NCBI GenBank assembly: GCA_025966295.1
Contig: JAOPVD010000187.1
Span: forward strand, 1 to 5,334
DNA: 5,334 nt
Reading direction: 5' to 3'
DNA from: Frankiales bacterium
Lineage (GTDB): Bacteria; Actinomycetota; Actinomycetes; Mycobacteriales; SCTD01
The notes beneath the pieces were generated by a model. The model saw nothing but the letters and a program-made list of their open reading frames with translations, ran no database searches and was not told the DNA's origin. Shown piece after piece: positions 1 through 4,295 of the stretch. The position numbers and the translations under genes were made by a program. Position 1 is the stretch's first letter. Every line of letters starts with the position of its first letter.

Positions 1-149
1 ACCGGCACGATCGCCGGGGCAGCCGGCGTGGGAGCGGCCACGGGCCGGGCGGCCTTCGGGGGCGATGACGAGCGGGAGGCCATCGGTGCGACGAGGGCGA
101 CGGCGAGGACGAGCAGGCCGGCGAGGGCGGGGGACCAACGGCGCAGCAC
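1..149 (-). CDS. Exported protein, N-terminal fragment (runs off left edge)
   Basis: Reading leftwards from a GTG at 149-147, the frame stays open for 49 codons to the window edge. The start is supported by an AAGGAG Shine-Dalgarno sequence (160-155) five bases upstream. The peptide begins MLRRWSPALAGLLVLAVALV, which is a charged N-terminus followed by a hydrophobic core. Next come APMAS (possible signal peptidase cleavage near residue 24) and a Pro/Ala/Ser-rich stretch typical of the linker after an actinobacterial signal peptide. There is no lipobox cysteine in the visible part. It follows the alkaline phosphatase on the same strand with a 72-bp gap occupied by a strong hairpin, so cotranscription is uncertain. 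The mature domain lies outside the window and its function cannot be named. The signal peptide is seen in the sequence; that the gene is real is inferred from the start signals. Confidence 0.7.
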   Translation of the reverse strand, partial: MLRRWSPALAGLLVLAVALVAPMASRSSSPPKAARPVAAPTPAAPAIVP

Positions 150-171
150 GGGGGCTCCTTCAGGGACGGCC

Positions 172-204
172 GCAAGGGCGACCCGGTGACCGGGCCGCCC
201 TTGC
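172..204 (-). terminator. Strong hairpin after the alkaline phosphatase gene
   Basis: Bases 172-186 pair with 190-204 (14 of 15 positions, one A/C mismatch), leaving a TGA loop. The stem starts 18 bases after the phosphatase stop codon and ends about 12 bases before the Shine-Dalgarno sequence of the next gene. No T-tract follows on the minus strand. This is common for actinobacterial hairpin terminators, but it also allows the hairpin to be a processing or attenuation site between two cotranscribed genes. Confidence 0.6.
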
Positions 205-221
205 AGCGGGGGAGGGCAGGG

Positions 222-1745
222 TCAGCCGGGCAGGCCCAGGGCCCGCTGCAGCACGCCGTGCAGGCCGGTGTTGTCGAGCTGGCGGGCCAGCAGCAGGGCG
301 TAGGCGTTGCCGCCGGCGAAGACCGGCACGTCGGCGCCGGTGTGGTTGCCGGACAGGTAGGTCAGCCAGAGGGAGGCCTCCGGGCTGCCGTCCTGCACGG
401 TGCTCGGGTCGTCGGCGGTGCGGAAGGTGGCCGGCGCGAAGTTGCCGGCCGGGTTCGGGCCGGTCAGGCCGGCGCCGTTCTGGGTGCCGGAGGAGCGGGC
501 CGGGTCCTTCTTGCCGCTCGAGGCGCGCAGCGGGGTCCCGTTGTTGGCGGTGTTGCCGCTGTCGACGTTGCCGGGCGGCGCGGCCGCCTCGGCGTTGGTG
601 AAGCTGCCCTTTTCGATGATGTTGAAGCCGGCGCACTCGTGGTCGGCCGTGACGATCACCAGGGTGTGGCCGTCCCTCTTGGCGAAGTCGGAGGCGACCT
701 TCACCGCGTCGTCGAAGGCCTTGATCTCCTCGAGCGTCTGGGCGGCGTCGTTGGCGTGCGAGCGCTTGTCGATCAGCGCGCCCTCGACTTGCAGCAGGAA
801 GCCCTTGCCCTTGTCGCTGTTGTTGCCCAGCAGGGAGATCGCCTTGGTGGTCAGCTCCGCGAGGGTCGGCTCGGCCCTGATCGCGGCGCCGTCGGGGGCC
901 AGCTGCTTGCTGCGCTCGACGGTGAGGTTGCCGCGGTTGAACAGCCCGATGACCTTGCCCGAGCGCACCTCCTGCAGGTCGCTGCGGGTCGCGACCCGCT
1001 GGGTGGCGGCGGTCTGCGCCCCGTTGTCGGTACCGACCGCCGGGTCGCCGAAGCGGCCCAGCACCTGGTAGCCGCGGGCCTTCAGGGCCTGCTCGTCGGC
1101 CGGCTCGAAGCGCGCCAGACCGCCGCCCAGGATCACGTCGGCGACGCCGTTGCGGGCGATCTGCTCGGCGATCGGGGTGACCAGCGTCGGGTCGGCCGGG
1201 GTGGTCTCGCCGGCCGGCAGGCAGGCCGCCGCCGAGTACGTCGGTCCCTGGCAGCCGCGCAGCAGCGCGTGGCTGAACATGCCGGCCGGGGTCGCGTCGG
1301 TGATCTCGGCGGTGGAGACGTTGCCGGTCCGGAAGCCGGCCGCCTTGGCCTGCTCCATGACCGTCGGGACGCTGTTCTCGTGCGTGTCCACGCCGATCGC
1401 GGCGTTGTAGGTCTTGACGCCCGACGCCCAGGCGGTGGCCGCGCTCGCCGAGTCGGTGACCAGCGCCGGCTGGTCGGTGCCCTTCTCGACGGCGTACGTC
1501 GAGACCTGGCCGACGACCGGCAGCTTCTCCATGTTGAGCTTGCCCGCCGCGCCGTAGAAGCGCTGCCGGCCGGCCGTCACGTGGGTGCGGCCCATGCCGT
1601 CGCCGAGCAGGTAGATGACGTTGTGGATCTCGCCGTTCCGGGCGTTTCCCTCAGCATGTGCGGTGCCGCTCAGGGAGGTCAGGCCGGTCAGGGCGGTGCA
1701 GGCGGTGAGTGCGAGCACCGTGGTCCGGGTCACGTGGCGTGCCAC
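222..1745 (-). CDS. phoA: Secreted alkaline phosphatase, E. coli PhoA type
   Basis: This is a 507-aa secreted phosphomonoesterase that releases inorganic phosphate outside the membrane. The GTG start at 1745 is chosen because GAGGAG (1758-1753) lies 7 bases upstream and a signal peptide follows at once (residues 1-31, cleavage after AHA). A longer frame reaching 1913 would run through the putative PHO box. All PhoA active-site residues are visible (E. coli equivalent in brackets): D49 in LLGDGMG (D51), nucleophile S99 in VTDSASAATAW (S102), D150 (D153), T152 (T155), R163 (R166), E321 (E322), D326-K327 (D327-K328), H330 (H331), D368-H369 (D369-H370) and H468 (H412). C165 and C175 keep the spacing of the E. 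coli C168-C178 disulphide. The Asp/Lys pair at the 153/328 positions is the E. coli-like, Mg-using version. The protein is about 35 residues longer than E. coli PhoA, with a Gly/Asn/Pro/Ser-rich insertion of roughly 57 residues between H369 and H468. Family assignment is very secure; the symbol is by family. Confidence 0.95.
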   Translation of the reverse strand: MARHVTRTTVLALTACTALTGLTSLSGTAHAEGNARNGEIHNVIYLLGDGMGRTHVTAGRQRFYGAAGKLNMEKLPVVGQVSTYAVEKGTDQPALVTDSASAATAWASGVKTYNAAIGVDTHENSVPTVMEQAKAAGFRTGNVSTAEITDATPAGMFSHALLRGCQGPTYSAAACLPAGETTPADPTLVTPIAEQIARNGVADVILGGGLARFEPADEQALKARGYQVLGRFGDPAVGTDNGAQTAATQRVATRSDLQEVRSGKVIGLFNRGNLTVERSKQLAPDGAAIRAEPTLAELTTKAISLLGNNSDKGKGFLLQVEGALIDKRSHANDAAQTLEEIKAFDDAVKVASDFAKRDGHTLVIVTADHECAGFNIIEKGSFTNAEAAAPPGNVDSGNTANNGTPLRASSGKKDPARSSGTQNGAGLTGPNPAGNFAPATFRTADDPSTVQDGSPEASLWLTYLSGNHTGADVPVFAGGNAYALLLARQLDNTGLHGVLQRALGLPG

Positions 1746-1754
1746 AGAGTTGCT

Positions 1755-1792
1755 CCTCGGTCGGGGGCCGAGGGGCTCGTCCTCCTCGGTCG
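1755..1792 (-). promoter_or_regulatory. Repeat-based leader fold that can mask the phosphatase ribosome binding site
   Basis: In the minus-strand leader the 11-mer CGACCGAGGAG occurs twice (1792-1782 and 1763-1753). The second copy contains the GAGGAG Shine-Dalgarno sequence. Between them, CCTCGG (1773-1768) can pair with the CCGAGG of either copy: with 1789-1784 (10-nt loop) or with 1760-1755 (7-nt loop). The two hairpins are mutually exclusive, and only one covers part of the ribosome binding site. The repeats and complementarity are seen; any regulatory role is inference, since stems are 6 bp and G+C is high throughout. Confidence 0.3.
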
Positions 1793-1798
1793 CTGGCG

Positions 1799-1804
1799 AC
1801 GCTA
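1799..1804 (-). promoter_or_regulatory. Possible -10 box of the phosphatase promoter (weak)
   Basis: TAGCGT on the minus strand fits the loose actinobacterial TAnnnT pattern. It lies 27 bases downstream of the PHO-box repeats and would give a leader of about 45-50 bases before the GTG start. There is no good -35 hexamer, which is usual for PhoP-activated promoters. The call is inference from spacing only. Confidence 0.25.
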
Positions 1805-1831
1805 AGGAGCCCGGGTGGGCGGTGAGCGGGC

Positions 1832-1864
1832 CCGGGGTGAACGGCTGGCGAAGTCCTGGTGAGC
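1832..1864 (-). promoter_or_regulatory. Putative PHO box (three 11-bp PhoP direct repeats)
   Basis: On the minus strand three exactly contiguous 11-mers follow each other: GCTCACCAGGA, CTTCGCCAGCC and GTTCACCCCGG. The known unit bound by PhoP of the PhoR-PhoP phosphate-starvation system in Streptomyces is an 11-bp direct repeat starting G(T/G)TCACC. The first and third copies match its seven-base core at 6 and 7 positions, the middle one at 5. The array sits 87-119 bp upstream of the phosphatase start, a usual place for activation. Two further core-like heptamers, GCTCACC and GCCCACC, lie just downstream but out of the 11-bp register. Confidence 0.6.
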
Positions 1865-2003
1865 AGCTGCGCCGGCCGGGTGGGCTGACTGGTCGTCTGG
1901 GGTGGTGTGGCACCTAGTCCTCCCGAACGTGGTCCGCGACCAGCTCTCAGGTGTGCTCTTCGAGTCAAAACGTCGACAGCGGCTTCAGGGCCGGCTCGCT
2001 GGC

Positions 2004-2024
2004 GGCGACGTACTCCCCGTCGCC
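2004..2024 (+). repeat. Perfect 7-bp hairpin competing with the leader fold
   Basis: GGCGACG (2004-2010) and CGTCGCC (2018-2024) form a perfect stem with a 7-base loop. Its 3' arm shares bases 2019-2024 with the 5' arm of the next hairpin (2019-2046), so only one of the two can form at a time. This is the layout expected of a switching leader, although G+C-rich DNA yields short hairpins by chance. Confidence 0.4.
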
Positions 2025-2104
2025 CCAGCCTGACCCCTGGGGTGACCCACCCCGGCAGCAGCCGGACACGCAGGGCCACGGGACCCGACAGGGGTCGGCC
2101 GGGC
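2019..2104 (+). ncRNA. Structured leader, c-di-GMP-I (GEMM)-like candidate riboswitch
   Basis: Several stems stack up before the secreted-protein gene: 2019-2028 with 2037-2046 (10 bp, one G-U), 2052-2056 with 2061-2065, and a long irregular stem 2075-2086 with 2092-2104. The last one runs GCC-A-CGG-GACCC, loop GACAG, GGGTC-GG-CCG-GGC, and is followed by TACCGAA. This reproduces, from memory, the 3' half of GEMM RNAs (ACGCAAAGCCACGGG ... GCCGGGTTGCCGAA), including bulges where the tetraloop receptor sits. The 5' half does not match: there is no CACAGGGCAAACC and the loop AGCA is not GNRA. It may be a diverged GEMM, a related unknown class, or coincidence. The position, ending about 8 bases before the AAGGGA ribosome binding site, suits translational control. 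Confidence 0.4.
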
Positions 2105-2125
2105 TACCGAACAAGGGAAGATCTC

Positions 2126-2506
2126 ATGCGCGGAACCACCAAGCTCATCGGCGCCGTCGCGGTCGCCGGCCTCGTCGCCACCGCCGGCTCGGCGTTCACG
2201 GACAGCAACAGCCTGCCCGCCGCCTCGGTGACCAAGGGCTACGGCTCGCAGACGATCACGGGCGTCACCGCCACGTCGGTCACCTACAACACGGACACCC
2301 CGGGGAGCACGATCACCTCCGTGGGTCTGGTCCTCACCGGTGACACGACGGCCAAGGTCATCCAGATCGCCTTCAACGACGCCGCCCCGGCCACCTGCTC
2401 CGCCGCCGGCACGTACACGATCGGCACGCCGGGCAGCACCGCCTACACCTGCGCTGTGACGCAGGACGTGACGACCGCTGCGAAGTTCGCCCTGGTTGCC
2501 GTCTAA
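2126..2506 (+). CDS. Small secreted protein with SipW/TasA-type signal peptide
   Basis: This 126-aa protein starts at the ATG at 2126, which has AAGGGA seven bases upstream. Residues 1-23 form a signal peptide (MRGTTK, then a hydrophobic core, then AGSA) and the sequence continues FTDSNS. The small-residue/aromatic/Asp junction resembles the exported class cut by SipW-like peptidases, whose best-known members are the Bacillus fibre proteins TasA and CalY. The mature part (about 103 aa) is rich in Thr, Ser, Gly and Val with short alternating stretches (SQTITGVTATSVTYN, STITSVGLVL), suggesting a single beta-sandwich domain. C91 and C109 could form a disulphide. It ends FALVAV with no membrane anchor or sorting signal. 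The next gene encodes a SipW-like peptidase, which strongly suggests that this is its substrate. A fibre subunit, adhesin or other surface role is inference; similar short proteins occur in actinobacteria without assigned function. Confidence 0.8.
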   Translation: MRGTTKLIGAVAVAGLVATAGSAFTDSNSLPAASVTKGYGSQTITGVTATSVTYNTDTPGSTITSVGLVLTGDTTAKVIQIAFNDAAPATCSAAGTYTIGTPGSTAYTCAVTQDVTTAAKFALVAV

Positions 2507-2519
2507 CCGAACCAGCGAC

Positions 2520-2561
2520 GGCGTCGGGTCCGGCTGGGATGATCCCAGCCGGCCCGGCGCC
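2520..2561 (+). terminator. Intercistronic stem-loop (attenuator/terminator)
   Basis: The core is a perfect 10-bp stem, CCGGCTGGGA (2530-2539) with TCCCAGCCGG (2543-2552), around a TGA loop. It continues outwards to 2520/2561 with one bulged T (2529) and one G-U pair, about 20 pairs in all. It begins 14 bases after the stop of the secreted-protein gene and ends just before the ribosome binding site of the peptidase gene. With no T-tract, partial termination or 3'-end protection of the upstream message is likely, which would give much substrate and little peptidase. Confidence 0.7.
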
Positions 2562-2569
2562 TCGACGGC

Positions 2570-2575
2570 AGGAGG
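2570..2575 (+). promoter_or_regulatory. Ribosome binding site of the signal peptidase fusion gene
   Basis: AGGAGG is a near-perfect anti-16S match nine bases before the ATG at 2585. It fixes the start and sits clear of the preceding stem-loop. Confidence 0.75.
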
Positions 2576-2584
2576 AACCGACGC

Positions 2585-4084
2585 ATGCGTGCTGCCCGGG
2601 TCGTGCGTTGGCTGGCGCTCGTCCTGCTCGGCGCGCTGGCGTGGCTGCTGCTCGCGCCGCTCTCGGTCGGCGGGCACACCGGCTACGTCGTCACGCACGG
2701 CGTCAGCATGGAGCCGCGGTTCCACTCCGGGGACCTCGCCGTCCTCCGCTCGGCTGAGGACTACCAGGTCGGTGACGTCGCGGCGTACCGCAGCGACCTG
2801 CTCAAGACCGTCGTCATGCACCGGATCGTCGCGAAGGAGCAAGGTCACTACACGTTCAAGGGCGACAACAACAGCTGGCTCGACCCCGAGACGCCGAGCG
2901 CCGGGCAGCTGATCGGGAAGCTTGCCCTGCGCGTCCCGCAGGGCGGGGTCTGGCTGCACCGCGCGACCAGTCCGGCGGCTCTCGGCGTCGCAACCTTCGC
3001 CCTCCTGGCAGGGGGCGGCACCGCGGTCCACGGACGCAGACGAAGGAGACGACAGATGTCGCGGCACGCTGCGCGCACCAGCAAGAGCTCGGCCTGGGCG
3101 GCCCTGCCGCCCGGCCTGCGCACCGCGGCCGCCGGAGCGGCCGGCGTGGGCATCCTCGGGCTCGCCCTCGGGGCCTTCGCCTGGACCGGTCCCACGACCC
3201 GGACGGTCCCCTCCACCGACCTGAGCGCCCAGCTGACGTTCTCCTACACCGCCCAGGTGCCGCGCAGCCCCGCCTACGACACCACCGTCGTCCACTCGCC
3301 CAGCCCGGTGTTCCGCAAGCTGGCCAACAGCGTCGACGTCCAGCTCGCCTACCGCGGCAGCCCCGGCAGTGTGGCCGTGGCCGCGGTCCTGTCGACGGCT
3401 GGCGGCTGGACCTCCACCGTCCCGCTCGCGCCCCGCACGGCCTTCGCCGGCCCCCGGTACGACGGCACCGTGCGGCTGGACCTGCCCAAGCTGGAGGCGC
3501 GCGCCCAGGCGGCCGCCAAGGTGACCGGGCTGGCCGCGACGCCGCTGAGCATCTCGGTGGTCGCCCAGGTCCAGACCCAGGGCCGTACCTTCGCCCCGGC
3601 ACTCGGGCTGACGGCCTCCCCCTCCGCGCTCAGCCTCGCCGGCGAGCCGGCCGCCCTGGCCGTGAAGGACACCGCGGCGGCGGGGGCGACCCGCCACGTC
3701 CCGCGGGTCCTCAGCCTCAAGGGCCGCACCATGACGGTGCCGACGGCCCGCAACCTGAGCGCCGGCCTGGCGGCCGCCGCCGTCCTGGTGCTGCTCGGAC
3801 TGGCCCTGGTCGGCAGCGCCACCTCGCCGGTCACCGAGGGCGCCGCCATCCGCCGGCGCTGGGCCGAGCTGCTGCTCGAGGTGCAGCCGGTGCCGACACC
3901 CGCCGGGCGGCCGGTCGTGGACGTGACGACGTTCGAGACGCTGGCGCGCCTCGCCGAGCGGTACGGCCTGCTGGTCCTGCACTGGAACCGCGCCGACGTG
4001 GACACCTTCGTCGTACAGGACGAGGGGACGACCTACCGCTACCGCACGGCCGGGGCCGAGCAGCCGGAGCTGGTCACGTCCTGA
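2585..4084 (+). CDS. SipW-like signal peptidase I fused to a DUF5305-like membrane protein
   Basis: This is a 499-aa protein. Residues 6-28 are a membrane anchor. Residues 35-118 are an S26 signal peptidase domain with nucleophile S41 in HGVSMEPRFHSGDL, H79 in VVMHRIV where bacterial LepB has Lys, and the KGDNNSWLDP box (D94, D100). The Ser/His pair marks the ER/archaeal/SipW type. A second membrane segment follows (about 130-147), then a run of six Arg (151-156). The second half has a membrane segment (181-200), a beta-rich external region (about 205-385), another membrane segment (391-411) and a cytoplasmic tail. The tail contains VDVTTFETLARLAERYGLLV and ends near TTYRYRTAG, resembling what I remember of DUF5305 proteins, which occur beside SipW-type peptidases in haloarchaea. 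The topology is consistent: both positive clusters (RRRRRR, IRRRW) fall inside. It probably matures the secreted protein encoded just upstream; the DUF5305-like part may help export or anchoring (inference). The join looks recent, with an internal start at 3056. Confidence 0.85.
   Translation: MRAARVVRWLALVLLGALAWLLLAPLSVGGHTGYVVTHGVSMEPRFHSGDLAVLRSAEDYQVGDVAAYRSDLLKTVVMHRIVAKEQGHYTFKGDNNSWLDPETPSAGQLIGKLALRVPQGGVWLHRATSPAALGVATFALLAGGGTAVHGRRRRRRQMSRHAARTSKSSAWAALPPGLRTAAAGAAGVGILGLALGAFAWTGPTTRTVPSTDLSAQLTFSYTAQVPRSPAYDTTVVHSPSPVFRKLANSVDVQLAYRGSPGSVAVAAVLSTAGGWTSTVPLAPRTAFAGPRYDGTVRLDLPKLEARAQAAAKVTGLAATPLSISVVAQVQTQGRTFAPALGLTASPSALSLAGEPAALAVKDTAAAGATRHVPRVLSLKGRTMTVPTARNLSAGLAAAAVLVLLGLALVGSATSPVTEGAAIRRRWAELLLEVQPVPTPAGRPVVDVTTFETLARLAERYGLLVLHWNRADVDTFVVQDEGTTYRYRTAGAEQPELVTS
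3043..3058 (+). promoter_or_regulatory. Internal ribosome binding site and ATG at the fusion junction
   Basis: AAGGAG (3043-3048), a seven-base spacer and ATG (3056-3058) lie in frame inside the long gene, exactly between the peptidase half and the DUF5305-like half. Starting here would give a 342-aa protein (3056-4084). The codons read through this signal are CGC AGA CGA AGG AGA CGA CAG. AGA, AGG and CGA are rare in such GC-rich genomes, so the stretch looks shaped as a translation start rather than as coding sequence. CGA or CAG is one substitution away from a stop codon. Confidence 0.6.
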
Positions 4085-4295
4085 GGGCCGACGCCTGCCA
4101 GACACCCGGGCCCGGCGGGGGCAGCGGCCGGCGCAGCTGGGGCGCCCCCCACTGCGAGCGCGGCGCCGCCTCCTCGTGCTCGACCTCGCCACCGGAGCGG
4201 GCGGCGAGCACGGCCACGACGGCGGCCAGCTCCTCCGGGGTCGCGGTGCCCCGGACCAGGCGCAGCACCGGCCTCGCCGTACCGGCGTCGCTCAT
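4074..4295 (-). CDS. accE: Acyl-CoA carboxylase epsilon subunit
   Basis: This small 73-aa protein has the layout of actinobacterial AccE/PccE: a short N-terminus, the helix-forming block PVLRLVRGTATPEELAAVVA (residues 9-28), an acidic variable linker (GGEVEHEEAAP), a tryptophan-containing segment (SQWGAPQLRRP) and the typical C-terminal end PGPGVWQASALR. In these enzymes epsilon binds the alpha-beta complex and stimulates carboxylation. Its ATG overlaps the stop of the beta gene (ATGA, 4295-4292), so translation is probably coupled and the stoichiometry matched. Its stop lies 11 bp inside the end of the convergent signal peptidase fusion gene. Confidence 0.9.
   Translation of the reverse strand: MSDAGTARPVLRLVRGTATPEELAAVVAVLAARSGGEVEHEEAAPRSQWGAPQLRRPLPPPGPGVWQASALRT

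Larger units (their letters stand above)
1746..2125. other. Divergent intergenic region (380 bp)
   Basis: This is the control region between the minus-strand phosphatase and the plus-strand secreted-protein gene. Its left half holds the phosphatase leader, a weak -10-like TAGCGT and the PHO-box repeats. Bases 1865-2000 show no clear element; the locally least GC-rich piece (about 1958-1978, around GAGTCAAAACG) would be a reasonable place for a rightward promoter, but I see no convincing -35/-10 pair. The right half (2004-2104) is packed with inverted repeats that look like a structured RNA leader. Frames crossing the region lack start signals and appear to be chance. Confidence 0.7.

Noticed and set aside
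186..1805. Long plus-strand open frame opposite the phosphatase
   Set aside because: Antisense shadow: low-complexity Gly/Ala/Val/Arg composition, no family motif and no start signal, while the minus strand encodes complete PhoA active-site motifs.
1746..1913. N-terminal extension of the phosphatase to an ATG at 1913
   Set aside because: It would put 56 proline- and arginine-rich residues before a normal signal peptide and place the PHO-box repeats inside coding sequence. The GTG at 1745 has a good Shine-Dalgarno sequence.
2033..2043. Palindrome ACCCCTGGGGT as a repressor operator
   Set aside because: It is short, lies within the larger 2019-2046 stem and has no recognisable regulator match; better treated as part of the leader structure.
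2041..2111. c-di-AMP (ydaO) riboswitch, suggested by GGGGTGA and ACCCGACAG
   Set aside because: The essential upstream GGGGGAACCA element and the later GTAGGC box are missing. ACCCGACAG here is part of a local hairpin, and the GEMM comparison explains more bases.
1907..2125. Upstream extension of the small secreted protein
   Set aside because: It would bury the signal peptide behind 73 Arg/Pro-rich residues and overlap the structured leader. The ATG at 2126 has a ribosome binding site and a perfect signal peptide start.
172..2542. The two big hairpins (172-204 and 2520-2561) both have a TGA loop and might be copies of one repeat family
   Set aside because: The stem sequences are unrelated. 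A shared three-base loop is not enough to call a repeat.
1985..4192. 735-codon minus-strand open frame opposite the secretion cassette
   Set aside because: Arg/Gly/Ala-rich composition with no recognisable domain. High G+C leaves few stops antisense to the real plus-strand genes.
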